Positions 27,128 through 36,040 of a stretch of 64,000 nt of DNA are shown here, one piece after another; position 1 is the first letter of the stretch; each line of letters begins with the position of its first letter. Both the position numbers and the translations under genes were made by a program. A model generated the notes under the pieces. It saw only the letters and a program-made list of their open reading frames with translations, had not been told where the DNA came from and made no database searches. The stretch is from Mycobacterium malmoense (lineage in GTDB: Bacteria; Actinomycetota; Actinomycetes; Mycobacteriales; Mycobacteriaceae): the NCBI RefSeq assembly GCF_019645855.1, contig NZ_CP080999.1:2480001-2544000 (forward strand), given 5' to 3'.

Positions 27128-28521
27128 CCGAGGGCACGTGGAGCGACGAAAGCGACTGGGAGACCGTCGATTCCGACTTTGAGCTAGCCGAGGAGGCCGG
27201 CCCCGCGCCCGTGGTGGCGATCGTGGGCCGGCCCAACGTCGGAAAGTCGACGTTGGTCAACCGCATCCTGGGCCGGCGTGAGGCGGTGGTGCAGGACACT
27301 CCGGGGGTGACGCGGGACCGGGTGTTCTATGACGCGCTGTGGACCGGACGCCGGTTCGTCGTGCAGGACACCGGGGGATGGGAGCCCGACGCCAAGGGCC
27401 TGCAGCAGCTGGTGGCCGAGCAGGCGTCGGTGGCCATGCGCACCGCCGATGCGGTGATCCTGGTGGTGGACGCCACCGTCGGCGCCACCGCGGCCGACGA
27501 GGCCGCCACCCGCATCCTGCTGCGTTCGGGTAAGCCAGTCTTCCTGGCCGCCAACAAGGTTGACAGCGAGAAGGGCGAAGCGGATGTCGCGGCGCTGTGG
27601 TCGCTGGGACTCGGTGAGCCGCACGCAATCAGTGCGATGCACGGTCGCGGCGTCGCCGATCTGCTCGACGAGGTGCTGGCCGCGCTGCCGGTGGTGTCCG
27701 AAGCGGCGCCGGCGCCGGGTGGTCCTCGGCGGGTGGCGCTGGTCGGCAAGCCGAACGTGGGCAAGAGCTCGTTGCTGAATAAGCTTGCCGGAGACCAGCG
27801 TTCGGTGGTGCACGAGGTCGCCGGGACCACGGTGGACCCGGTCGACTCGCTCATCGAATTGGGCGGCAAGGTGTGGCGGTTCGTCGACACTGCGGGCCTG
27901 CGGCGCAAGGTCGGTCAGGCCCGTGGGCACGAGTTCTACGCCTCGGTGCGCACCCACTCCGCCATCGATGCGGCCGAGGTGGTGATCGTGCTGATCGACG
28001 CGTCGGAGCCGCTGACCGAACAGGATCAACGGGTGTTGTCCATGGTGATGGAGGCCGGCCGCGCGCTGGTCTTGGCCTTCAACAAGTGGGACCTGGTCGA
28101 CGAGGACCGGCGCGAGCTGCTGGAGCGCGAGATCGACCGCGAGCTGGCGCAGCTGCGGTGGGCGCAGCGGGTCAACGTCTCGGCCAAGACGGGTCGGGCG
28201 GTGCAGAAGCTGGTGCCGGCGATGGAGACCGCGCTGGCGTCCTGGGACACCAGGATTGCCACCGGTCCGTTGAACTCCTGGCTGAAGGAGGTGGTGGCGG
28301 CCACACCGCCCCCGGTGCGCGGGGGCAAGCAGCCGCGCATCCTCTTCGCCACCCAGGCCACCGCACGCCCGCCGACGTTCGTGCTGTTCACCACCGGTTT
28401 CCTGGAGGCCGGCTACCGGCGATTCCTGGAGCGGCGACTGCGCGAGACGTTCGGGTTCGAGGGCAGTCCGATCCGGATCAACGTGCGGGTGCGCGAGAAG
28501 AGGGGGCCGAAGCGGCGTTAA
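27124..28521 (+). CDS. der: Ribosome-assembly GTPase Der (EngA)
   Basis: A 465-residue protein with two tandem GTPase domains. G1 motifs are GRPNVGKSTLVN and GKPNVGKSSLLN, G3 motifs DTGGWE and DTAGLR, and G4 motifs NKVD and NKWD. A C-terminal KH-like domain ends with RVREKRGPKRR. Der promotes 50S subunit assembly. It is the last gene of the conserved core block; core order stops exactly after its stop codon. Confidence 0.97.
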   Translation: MTEGTWSDESDWETVDSDFELAEEAGPAPVVAIVGRPNVGKSTLVNRILGRREAVVQDTPGVTRDRVFYDALWTGRRFVVQDTGGWEPDAKGLQQLVAEQASVAMRTADAVILVVDATVGATAADEAATRILLRSGKPVFLAANKVDSEKGEADVAALWSLGLGEPHAISAMHGRGVADLLDEVLAALPVVSEAAPAPGGPRRVALVGKPNVGKSSLLNKLAGDQRSVVHEVAGTTVDPVDSLIELGGKVWRFVDTAGLRRKVGQARGHEFYASVRTHSAIDAAEVVIVLIDASEPLTEQDQRVLSMVMEAGRALVLAFNKWDLVDEDRRELLEREIDRELAQLRWAQRVNVSAKTGRAVQKLVPAMETALASWDTRIATGPLNSWLKEVVAATPPPVRGGKQPRILFATQATARPPTFVLFTTGFLEAGYRRFLERRLRETFGFEGSPIRINVRVREKRGPKRR

Positions 28522-28854
28522 CGCAGTCGGGTAGGTCGTCGACCGGTGCAGCGGCGAGCAGCCGTACTCCGAATACGCCGCGAGCCGGATCGCCGTCAGA
28601 CCGCTGACGGCCGCGACGGGGATCAGGTAGTAGCCGAAGTCACCGTCGATAACGAAGAAGTAGTCGATCTCGTCCGGGCCATATGCCGCGCGTTCCCTGC
28701 CGGAATTGGAAATCCATGCGGTCCACGCGCCCCTTTGCTTCACCGTGGTCGTCTTGACTTGGATGCGTTGGGCTGCGGCGCCAGTCCAAACCCTCAGATG
28801 GAATGGTTCTGAAGCCAATCCGAGCTCGAAACCTTCCGGTGTCCAGAGACACCA
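28522..28854 (-). pseudogene. Remnant of a PD-(D/E)XK endonuclease-like gene (PDDEXK_5 type)
   Basis: Reading the minus strand, residues such as AAAQRIQVKTTTVKQRGAW and GPDEIDYFFVIDGDFGYYLI, with the tail VAAVSGLTAIRLAAYSEYG, resemble the conserved part of the group-I-intron-associated PD-(D/E)XK family (Q-x-K-T-T motif). There is no proper N-terminus: reading upstream runs into a tRNA-like fragment. The frame does not stop but continues antisense through der for hundreds of codons, so the natural C-terminus is also lost. I read it as a decayed mobile-element gene cut at both ends. Family assignment is from memory of the motif. Confidence 0.5.
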
Positions 28855-28857
28855 TGC

Positions 28858-28905
28858 GGTTGGGCTGACGGGATTTGAACCTGTGACCACTTGCCCCAGA
28901 AGTAG
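28858..28905 (-). repeat. tRNA-Pro 3' half remnant (inverted copy)
   Basis: On the minus strand the T-arm and acceptor end ACAGGTTCAAATCC-CGTCAGCCC match the true tRNA-Pro at 29561-29584 with few differences. CTGGGG further up resembles its anticodon loop, but the 5' half cannot be folded. It lies in opposite orientation to the real gene and next to the nuclease remnant, consistent with an old attachment-site duplication. Confidence 0.6.
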
Positions 28906-28983
28906 CGGTAGCACGCTTTTCCCAGTTCGTGGGTGGTGTTCGCGGCTTCGGCACAATGTGACATTCATGCGTCCACAGATGCC

Positions 28984-29211
28984 ATGATCCCAGCGGCGTC
29001 CGACGTTTCCCGACAGTCGGCTTCCGCGTCCGGAAGCCGACTGTCCGTTCCCGCCGATGTTCGCGAACGACTGGCCGAGGAGCTCCTTGTCACTCAGGGC
29101 CTACCGGTCGCCGAGATCGCCATTCGACTCGGCTACGTCGAGGTGTCGAGTTTCGCGCAGGCGTTCCGCCGATGGAAAGGCATCGGGCTCTGCGCCTTCC
29201 GATCGCTTTAG
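28984..29211 (+). pseudogene. AraC-family regulator, C-terminal fragment
   Basis: The last ~55 codons (RERLAEELLVTQGLPVAEIA, then IRLGYVEVSSFAQAFRRWKGIG) are the second helix-turn-helix of an AraC/XylS DNA-binding domain. The first HTH and all of the sensor domain are missing, so this is the stump of a gene truncated on its 5' side. It may still be translated from an ATG at 28984, but alone it lacks half of the DNA-binding unit. Confidence 0.6.
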
Positions 29212-29511
29212 CCGACCACGATGAACGTGTAACTGGCGGACAAACGGCCTGACCAAGTTGGGGCATGAGCATTTGAAATGCCATGGCTTACGCCGTATCG
29301 GTTGACCTGGATGGTAGACAGCAGCGTGCCCACACTCTCCGAGAATCGCCGCCACGACACGACACACACCAAATCGGGGCACAACCAGCCCGGCCGCTGC
29401 CCACCGTCAGCGCTGGAACCCCCAACGTGCTCACCCGCATGCCCCCGAATAGTCGGGCCCAACACTGAGGTATCGTTCCCTCGCGTCTGCCGAATTGTTG
29501 CGGCGGACTAA

Positions 29512-29588
29512 CGGGCTGTGGCGCAGCTTGGTAGCGCACTACACTGGGGGTGTAGGGGTCGCAGGTTCAAATCCTGTCAGCCCGACCA
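29512..29588 (+). tRNA. tRNA-Pro (anticodon GGG)
   Basis: A full 77-base cloverleaf. Acceptor CGGGCTG (29512-29518) pairs with CAGCCCG (29578-29584). The D arm is GCGC...GCGC. The anticodon stem CTACA/TGTAG encloses CTGGGGG with GGG at 29546-29548. T arm GCAGG-TTCAAAT-CCTGT, and CCA is encoded. Its last 28 bases recur at 35878-35905, so its 3' end served as an integration site. Confidence 0.95.
29561..29588 (+). repeat. Putative attL: 3' end of tRNA-Pro
   Basis: The 28 bases covering the T arm, acceptor strand and CCA are repeated in direct orientation at 35878-35905 with 25 of 28 matches. The gene copy is intact, as expected when an element restores the tRNA on insertion. Confidence 0.65.
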
Positions 29589-29593
29589 GAGAA

Positions 29594-29633
29594 GCAGGCT
29601 TTGACCTGCGGGGATTCCGCTTTGCGAGCGGAA
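29594..29633 (+). terminator. Hairpins after tRNA-Pro
   Basis: Two stem-loops follow the tRNA: GCAGG/CCTGC (29594-29609) and the perfect 7-bp stem TTCCGCT-N5-AGCGGAA (29615-29633). No U-run follows, though mycobacterial terminators often lack one. Confidence 0.45.
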
Positions 29634-29847
29634 GATCGCCGGGCCTTTTGGGAAGCGTCGACTTGGCGAAATTCTTAGAACACCGTCCGACAACGTAGCC
29701 GCTTGATACGGGAGAACCCGAGGCGCCTCAGTATCGACGCCGGTGTCCACGACCTGCTACCGCATCAGTTCCAGGGCACAGATATTGGCTGTGTGTGCGG
29801 CGATCTGACAGACCGGACATTTTCGCGGTGCTGGTATTGATGGTGAG

Positions 29848-30702
29848 ATGCAGATCGCGATAGTCGGACCGGGCAGTATCGGTAGCACGTTCGCTTTTCA
29901 GCTGTCCAAGGCTGGTCACGATGTGACTGTCATCGCCCGTGGCACCCGACTCGAGCAGTTGCGCCGTGCTGGTGCGATCGTCACTGTCGAGGGCGAGCGT
30001 GCGGCCGTCCACGTCAGTGGCGAACTTGATACGACAACGGACTGGGATCTGGTGCTAGTCACGGTTCTGGTGTCGCAGGTTGACGTGTTGCTGCCCGTGC
30101 TGAGCGCCAGTGCGGCCAAGTCCGTGATGTTCATGTTCAACACTTTCCAATCGCTGGATCGGCTGCGCGACGCCGTCGGACCGCAACGCTTCGCGTTTGG
30201 TTTTCCGGCGATCGTTGCGGATCTCGACGACGGCCGGCTGTCCTCGACGATCCTCCGCCGAGGAATGCTGACGACGGTTTCAGATCCCTTCTGGGCCAAG
30301 GTTTTTACTGATGCGGGTATTCCCACGACGGTGCATCCGGACATGGAGAGCTGGTTGCGCACCCACGCCGCGGTAGTTGTGCCGTTGGTTATCGCCGGCA
30401 GCACCGCGCTCCGACGGGGGACCGGTATCTCCCGGGAAGAAGCGGTCAGGTTGGCACGCGCCACGAAGGAAGGGCTTCAGCTGGTGCGCCACCTCGGTAA
30501 CTCCGTCACCCCCGCACCTATCGCCGTCATCAGCCGCTCGCCGGTACCGGTGTTGGCCGCGTTGTTCTGGACCCTTACAAGGCTCGACGCGTTCACCAGA
30601 ACGATTGCCGCTGCGCCCGCCGACGAGCCACGTACGCTGATCGATGAGATGACTTCCGCATGGCCGGGGCGCACGCCCGCACTGCTCGCGGTCAGACCTT
30701 GA
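29848..30702 (+). CDS. ApbA/PanE-type ketopantoate reductase-like oxidoreductase
   Basis: A 284-residue NAD(P)-dependent dehydrogenase. The N-terminal Rossmann motif is MQIAIVGPGSIGSTFAFQL (G-x-G-x2-G) with VTVIARG after it; the helical C-terminal domain includes SWLRTHAAVVVPLV. PanE reduces 2-ketopantoate in pantothenate synthesis, but many members of this superfamily in actinobacteria reduce other 2-oxoacids, and no pan genes lie nearby. It lies inside the tRNA-flanked island and is intact, so it is a genuine cargo gene. Confidence 0.85.
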   Translation: MQIAIVGPGSIGSTFAFQLSKAGHDVTVIARGTRLEQLRRAGAIVTVEGERAAVHVSGELDTTTDWDLVLVTVLVSQVDVLLPVLSASAAKSVMFMFNTFQSLDRLRDAVGPQRFAFGFPAIVADLDDGRLSSTILRRGMLTTVSDPFWAKVFTDAGIPTTVHPDMESWLRTHAAVVVPLVIAGSTALRRGTGISREEAVRLARATKEGLQLVRHLGNSVTPAPIAVISRSPVPVLAALFWTLTRLDAFTRTIAAAPADEPRTLIDEMTSAWPGRTPALLAVRP

Positions 30703-31465
30703 GAAGCACAACGTGCCCTTACCACCAAGCACACCGACGACTGCGAGGCCTACATGGCGGTCGGGGGCAACTTCATCCGAACTGTCGTCGATCGACATAG
30801 CTCTCGCTACAAAGGCCAGAACCTCGATGATCACGACCCGAATTACACCGCTCCACGGAACGCTGTCCGTTGTGTTGGCCGATTCCGTGAGCTGTGGTTG
30901 GTTTATTCAGCTGCCGGGACGTAGGCATCGAATGGTGTCCTCGGATGGAACTCTGGGCCGCATCGGCTATTTGAGCCGTACGGCCGGCAACACCGGCCTT
31001 GGGGCGACAGCACAGGATTGCGTTTTTTGGCTTGGGACGCCGAGTGCCGGAACGACATGGGCGATGATGTGGTGACCGCAGAGAAGCTGCGTTGTGCGTG
31101 TGTCGAAGCGGCGCCGTCAGGGAGGATATCGCCCACTTCCTCATCGGCTGGGGGAGTCAGAGGCAAGGGTGTGGACCCTTCGGGGCGCGAGCAATTGTCA
31201 AATTCTGTGGATGGTTGGGTCTCACGGTAGGGAGCCCGGAGGGCATGAGCGAGGGGTTGCGTCCGTTCGGTGTCGTCGCGTCAGTGCGGACGACGACCTC
31301 CGTGGTGTAGGAGGCTGGACCGGCTTGCCGGTCGGCGCCGGATTGCCCGCGCGATGGGGGCTGTCGCGTTGTCTGCGGCACCCAAGCTCTGTCTTGGCGA
31401 TTTCTGGCTGCGGCGCGAGTCGCGATGTCTTGGATCGCTTGCGGCGGGTTTGGGTGGAGAGGGTT
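30703..31465. other. 763-base stretch without a supported gene
   Basis: A plus-strand frame at about 30708-30924 (containing MAVGGNFIRTVVDRHSSRYK) looks somewhat protein-like but has no start with a ribosome site and no family I recognise. The rest has short open frames on both strands without motifs. It is probably eroded coding DNA within the island. Confidence 0.4.
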
Positions 31466-32071
31466 TCAGCCGTCGAGGGTGCGCCTTTGGGGATAGATCG
31501 TTTCCCCGCGGGCGAGCATCGCGACGAACTGGGCGATCCGGCGAGTCCGGGTGTCGGTGCGTTTGGCGTTGGTGACTCGGTAGATGACGGCGTAGCGGTT
31601 CTGCGAGGTCAGTATGTCGAACATTTCCTGTGCCCGGGGCTCGGCGGCCAACGCGGTGGCCAGGTCGTTCGGCACCTCGATGCTGGCCTGCCCGGCGTAG
31701 GCCGCGTCCCAGCGGCCGTCGGCCTTGGCGCGCTCGATCTCGGTCAGGCCGGCTGGATGCATCCGGCCAGCGCTGATCAGTTGGTTGACGAGAGCAACGT
31801 TGCGTGCCGACCATGCGCTGCGGGGACGGCGCGGCGTGAAGCTTCGGCGAAAGGTGGTCTCATCGCGGCGCCGCAGCTGGCCGTCGATCCAGCCGTGGCA
31901 GAGCGCGTCTTCGAGCGCTTGGTCATAGGTGAGGTTGGTGGGTTGAGTCGTGCCCTGCTTGGCAAGCACCAACCACACCCCGGGTGAGTTGTCGTGGTGC
32001 GTCTCAAGCCATTCCCGCCACGCGCTGGCGTCGGCGACGACCAGCTCCAGCAGTTGATCCCCTGCGGTCAT
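31466..32071 (-). CDS. YdeI/OmpD-associated family protein
   Basis: A 201-residue protein of the YdeI family (bacteriocin-protection, OmdA-like). The N-terminal half has WREWLETHHDNSPGVWLVLAK and ALEDALCHGWIDGQLRRRDE, the family hallmark, and the C-terminal DUF1905-like tail ends RRIAQFVAMLARGETIYPQ. Biochemical role unknown; in Bacillus YdeI homologues contribute to tolerance of antimicrobial peptides. ATG overlaps the stop of the ABM-domain gene upstream (ATGA), so the two form an operon. Confidence 0.85.
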   Translation of the reverse strand: MTAGDQLLELVVADASAWREWLETHHDNSPGVWLVLAKQGTTQPTNLTYDQALEDALCHGWIDGQLRRRDETTFRRSFTPRRPRSAWSARNVALVNQLISAGRMHPAGLTEIERAKADGRWDAAYAGQASIEVPNDLATALAAEPRAQEMFDILTSQNRYAVIYRVTNAKRTDTRTRRIAQFVAMLARGETIYPQRRTLDG

Positions 32072-32442
32072 GGCGCCTTCTCAACATTCGACGCCGATCC
32101 CGGCTTTTGGTCGACGGCGAGCCCGACCCCGCCCCGCAAGACCAAGTCGACGCGATGGGGCTGGTCAGCGAGCATGGCCAGCACGTCGGCGATGCTCACC
32201 CCGTCGCCGGTGGCAGTGCGGGCCGCGTCGAGCGCTGCGGCGGCGGCCGCTTCGTCGGCCCAGATCTCCACGAGGTAGACCGTATCCGGGTCGGCGCGAT
32301 CGTGGCTGATCAGATACGCCTCGCAGCCGGAGAAGTCGCGAAGGCTATCTGCCACCGCGATCAGGGCAGCCGCGAGTTCGGTGCCTCGTCCCGTTTGTGC
32401 GGTCATGGTCATCAGCCGGCCGACCCTGGTCGCGGCGCTCAT
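32068..32442 (-). CDS. ABM-domain (antibiotic biosynthesis monooxygenase-like) protein
   Basis: A 124-residue ferredoxin-like ABM protein. Characteristic stretches are TGRGTELAAALIAVADSLRD, CEAYLISHDRADPDTVYLVE and IWADEAAAAAALDA, with a C-terminal extension. Such small dimeric proteins act as quinol monooxygenases or of unknown activity. I chose the ATG at 32442 with GGAG just upstream; longer reading enters the VOC remnant. It is coupled to the YdeI-like gene by a four-base overlap. Confidence 0.8.
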   Translation of the reverse strand: MSAATRVGRLMTMTAQTGRGTELAAALIAVADSLRDFSGCEAYLISHDRADPDTVYLVEIWADEAAAAAALDAARTATGDGVSIADVLAMLADQPHRVDLVLRGGVGLAVDQKPGSASNVEKAP

Positions 32443-32455
32443 CGGGGAACTCCTT

Positions 32456-32545
32456 TCAGATACCGGTGGACATACAGAACAGGTGACCCGCGAGGTCCAA
32501 CAGCACCGTCCACCGGATGCCCACGCGCCCAACGAGAAGTCGACC
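32456..32545 (-). pseudogene. VOC/glyoxalase-family C-terminal remnant
   Basis: The minus strand reads VGIRWTVLLDLAGHLFCMST and then GI-stop, the typical end of VOC (glyoxalase/bleomycin-resistance) domains, where the WTVLLDPAGHPFC motif carries a metal ligand. Only the end is in frame; upstream codons do not continue the fold. It stops 14 bases before the ABM gene start, so a lost three-gene operon is plausible. Confidence 0.5.
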
Positions 32546-32742
32546 ATCCGCTGTTTGGTGTTCTTCGAACCGCCGCATTTAGGTCCTTCATGCAGCATAT
32601 GTTGTCGGACTCCAAGGTGGGTGTCACCGCATCAATCATGTGCTGCCGTGTCCTTGGCATCGACCAGGATCCGTTGGACATCGCAGGGTTTCGCAAAGGT
32701 GTTCCTTTGAGGAGGAATTTTCAAACCGTGGATCGGCGAGTT

Positions 32743-33934
32743 TTAGGCGACCTCCGATCCGGCGGTTTCAGGCTCCGCCGTTGACGGTTCGGGTGTGATG
32801 TCGATGGGCCGTTCGAGCAGCTTGCCCTTGTGGAAGACGGCGCCGGCACGGATCAGGGCGACCAAGTGTGGTGCGTTGACTGCGCGCCAGCGGGCCTGGG
32901 CGGCCTCGATCAGCTTGTAGGCCATCGCGAGCCCGGCCCTTTGGTGACCTTGGTCATCAAACATACTGTGGCGAAAGTACTTTCGATAGGATTTGTGGTG
33001 CGATTGGTGTACCCAATGCTCGGCGGGATACCGGTAGAACTCCAGCAACACATCGGCGTCGTCAACGATCTTGGCGACCGCCTTCGGGTACTTGGCGCCA
33101 TAGTCGACCTCGAATGCCTTGATCGCCAGCTGCGCTTTGTCGAGATCCTCAGCGTTTGTAAATCTCCTTCATCGCCGCAACCGCACCTGGGTGCGCCGAT
33201 TTCGGCAGTGCGGCAAGAACATTGGCCTGCTTGTGCCACCAACAGCGCTGCTCTCGGGTATCGGGGAACACCTCCCGGACGGTCTTCCAGGAACCCAGAG
33301 CGCCGTCCCGACCGCGAGCACCGGTGCAGTCATGCCGCAGCGGCGACAATCGCGCAGCAGATCAGCCCCACGACTCGGTCGATTCCCGGAAGCCATCGCT
33401 GATGGCGACGATCTCCTTGCGGCCATTAGCGCGGACCCCGATCATCACCAGCAAACAGAATTTCTCCTGCTCAAGACGCACCTTGAGGTGGATACCATCC
33501 AGCCACAAATACACGTAATCGGTGCCGGATAAGTCACGCTTGCCGAAGGCTTTGGCCTCGTCCTGCCACTGCGCGGTCAGCCGAGTAATCGAGGTCGCCG
33601 ACAACCCCGCGCCGGTGCCAAGGAACTGCTCCAGCGCCGGGCCGAAATCCCCACTGGATAGCCCATGCAGGTACAGCAGCGGCAGCACCTCGGTCATCTG
33701 CGGCGACTTACGCGCCCACGCCGGCAAAATCGTCGAGGAAAACCGGCACCGCTTGCCGGTGTCAGCGTCGATGCGCTTGTCGTTGATCCGCGGCGCCTTG
33801 ACCGGCACGGCACCGGCGGCGGTGAGCACGCTTCGCTCGTCGTGGTAGCCATTGCGCACCACCAGGCGATGCCCGTTCTCGTCGACCCGATCGGTAGGGT
33901 GCACCCCAAATCCCGCCCGCTACAGCTGGTTTGA
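32743..33934 (-). pseudogene. Decayed IS256-family transposase
   Basis: Minus-strand fragments in changing frames reconstruct an IS256/mutator transposase. The longest (33904-33362) has GLSSGDFGPALEQFLG and YVYLWLDGIHLKVRLEQEK with the first catalytic aspartate region. Next come DTREQRCWWHKQANVLAALP and, after more shifts, TTNPIESTFATV and GLAMAYKLIEAAQARW. I count frameshifts near 33371, 33308 and 33160, and at least one between 32940 and 33010. The first ~50 residues are missing. No intact inverted repeats were identified. It cannot encode active transposase. Confidence 0.85.
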
Positions 33935-34345
33935 TTCTCAAAGAGTCGACGATCTCGCGACTATCGCGTTTGGAGCATCAACACTCTTGATGGCCGCCGC
34001 CGACGACGACGCGAGTCTTGTCCACCCGCACTGTAGTTGGCCGAGATTGACGTCATTCCAACACAAGTCCGGCGCGCACATGATCGGCAGTGAGCGTCTC
34101 GAATTTTCTGATCTTGCCCGGCACGTGATCGACCAGTCCAGCAGCGTTTGCCGCCCAAGCGTCTGCGAGGCAGTGCGCGGCTTCTGCACCGGCACCTGCA
34201 GCCGACGGCGCCGCCTTGAATGATCTCTGTGAGCACATTTTCGCATGCCGGACGATATCTTCGCTTATTAGCTATCAGCCAACTTACAGCGCGAATTCAG
34301 AATATGACCATACGTATGTCAGCACGGCGGTAGTACGATTGGTAC
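33935..34345. other. 411-base stretch without a supported gene
   Basis: Minus-strand frames of 60-100 codons exist (one reads AAHCLADAWAANAAGLVDHV) but match nothing I know and lack clear ribosome sites. The last ~100 bases are unusually AT-rich for this genome (34250-34330), suggesting foreign origin or a promoter area. Confidence 0.4.
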
Positions 34346-34651
34346 ATGCCGTTGGCCAGCGGCGCAACGTTTGCTAGGCAGATCATCCTGAGGCTGCCGG
34401 GATGTGGAGGAATGGGCGAGGTCTACTCCGCCCAGCATCACCGGTTGTCCCGCCGCGAAACGCCGGACCGCTACCTGGTTGGCATGCCAGTAGGTCAGGT
34501 GGCCGGGGTACTCGCCGCGATCCCCGGTGCACTCGACTGGGCGCGTGGGCGCCGCGATCTAATTCCCAACTCGTGCGTCCGTTTAGGGCGTGCTGGCCCC
34601 GCGGGCGCTTTCATGCGGGGCGTGCATCACTATCCAAAGCCCGCCAGGTGA
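34346..34651 (+). pseudogene. Ser/Thr protein kinase N-terminal fragment
   Basis: The first ~38 codons, MPLASGATFARQIILRLPGC followed by GGMGEVYSAQHHRLSRRE, are the start of a mycobacterial Pkn-type kinase: the glycine-rich loop G-x-G-x2-G is present as GCGGMG. The invariant lysine motif (ALKVL) that should follow is gone and the frame continues with unrelated residues to 34651. No kinase activity is possible. Confidence 0.7.
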
Positions 34652-34677
34652 CGGGCCCGAGTAGAACGGAGCCTTGC

Positions 34678-35580
34678 ATGTCTACCTGCATGACCAGGCT
34701 CACCGGCCTCACCAGTCACGCCGGTGCCTTGGTTGCCGCCCTCGTGGTGCTCAACGGCGCTGCAATTGCGTGCGGCGGCGCGGCAGTGGCCGATCCAAAC
34801 CAGGATGAGCAGTTTCTGGCACTGCTCGATGATGAAGGCATCCCTGCCGTCAAAGGCGTGCCAAGCCTTATTTACACTGCCCATGAAGTCTGTCGCAAAC
34901 TCGATGCCGGCATGTCGGCGACCGGCTTGGTGGACAAGATGGTCAACGATGCCTATGGCGTTGATCCGCCCGAGCGGCTGTATGCACCTGGGCGCCTCGC
35001 GCGTACCGAGGCCCGATTCATCACTGCGGCAGTGGAAGTCTACTGCCCGTACGATCAAGGCAAAATAGCGTCCATCGAGGCTATTTCCGCGGCGGGATGG
35101 AACGTGCCGACGCATCGGGTGATCCCCTACACGCACGACGCGGTCAACTCAGCCGGGGAGCTACCAAAGTTACCGTCGACGTGGGACACCAGCGCCCTGT
35201 CAGCGCCGCGCCAGCAACCCGCAAGCACCGGTATAGCATTCGCCTCGCTGATCGGAGCGGTTCCCTCCGGGGAGATCAACGAGCCCACTCCGCCGCAACT
35301 TCCGACACCATCGCCGCCGGGGGCGCATCTTCGGACGGCACCGCGGCCAGTCGCGACACCACCTCGACCCAAACACCTGCCACCCCCACCCCAACAGCCA
35401 CCGCCCCCTGCTGTTGGACCGCAGCCGGGGGACGCTGCCGGCGGCGGCGGTATCGGCGGTGGCGGCACCGGCGGCGGCACAGGCGGTGGAGGCAGCGGCG
35501 GCAGCAGCGGCGGCGGCCATCCAGTCGAGCCGGCGCCAGCGCCACCCATGCCGCCAGGCTTTGTCACGCTCGCACCATGA
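34678..35580 (+). CDS. Secreted DUF732 protein with Pro-rich and Gly-rich tail
   Basis: A 300-residue exported protein. Residues 1-38 form a signal peptide (GALVAALVVLNGAAIACGGAAVA). A DUF732 domain follows (DEQFLALLDDEGIPAVKGVP, then AHEVCRKLDAGMSATGLVDK and FITAAVEVYCPYDQ) with its cysteine pair. The tail from about 200 is proline-rich (PPPPQQPPPPAVGP), then a run of Gly with Ser/Thr, then PAPAPPMPPG. Such tails often span or bind the cell wall. GGAG lies ten bases before the ATG. The gene is intact and lies just inside the right island boundary. Confidence 0.82.
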   Translation: MSTCMTRLTGLTSHAGALVAALVVLNGAAIACGGAAVADPNQDEQFLALLDDEGIPAVKGVPSLIYTAHEVCRKLDAGMSATGLVDKMVNDAYGVDPPERLYAPGRLARTEARFITAAVEVYCPYDQGKIASIEAISAAGWNVPTHRVIPYTHDAVNSAGELPKLPSTWDTSALSAPRQQPASTGIAFASLIGAVPSGEINEPTPPQLPTPSPPGAHLRTAPRPVATPPRPKHLPPPPQQPPPPAVGPQPGDAAGGGGIGGGGTGGGTGGGGSGGSSGGGHPVEPAPAPPMPPGFVTLAP

Positions 35581-36040
35581 CTATCCCGCGGGTTTGTTAA
35601 CGGAAAAATATAAGGAGACCGCAACGATCGGCAGGCCCGCCCAAAGAACTGCGGTCAAGGGTTCCTTGACCTGGCGCTAGCAGTCGCAGTCTTTCAGACA
35701 CTCATAGTCGAGACATGTCAGCAAGAGGTCCGACGGATCGTGAGCCCGGCGCCGACTTTGTTATAACAAGGCGCGAATTCGGGGATGGTCTGGGACGGTT
35801 TTGCTGGTCAAGCTGCTTTGAGAGTCCTTGCAAGACAACAAAATTCAGTTGATGCTCGACTGAGGGTTAAGTGGACGCAGGTTTGAATCCTGTCAGCCCG
35901 ACTAATGGAAGGCGTTCGATCTGCTCTTTTTCATTTCTTTCGGTCGCACGAAGCGTCAATTGCGCTTTTAACGCGGCCTGAATCTGGACTCTTGATTAAC
36001 CAAAGGGCAAACTGGACTGCTTTGAGTCGAAGCGCTCAGC
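35581..36040. other. Gap spanning the right island boundary
   Basis: Apart from the tRNA-like repeat at 35878, no gene is supported. An open frame at 35905-36087 starts inside the repeat and has no known motif. Confidence 0.4.
35878..35905 (+). repeat. Putative attR: duplicated tRNA-Pro 3' end
   Basis: GCAGGTTTGAATCCTGTCAG followed by CCCGACTA repeats the last 28 bases of tRNA-Pro (29561-29588) with three substitutions, in the same orientation. The sequence just upstream (GTTAAGTGG) also recalls a tRNA-Pro variable region, so the duplicate may extend slightly further. Confidence 0.65.

Noticed and set aside
27184..28968. 594-codon minus-strand frame spanning der and the nuclease remnant
   Set aside because: Only the first part (upstream of der) resembles a protein; the rest is antisense to der. 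The apparent start lies upstream of the tRNA-like fragment. Treated as a truncated remnant.
31094..31987. 297-codon plus-strand frame over the YdeI-like gene
   Set aside because: The minus strand encodes a recognisable YdeI protein over most of it; the plus frame has no motif.
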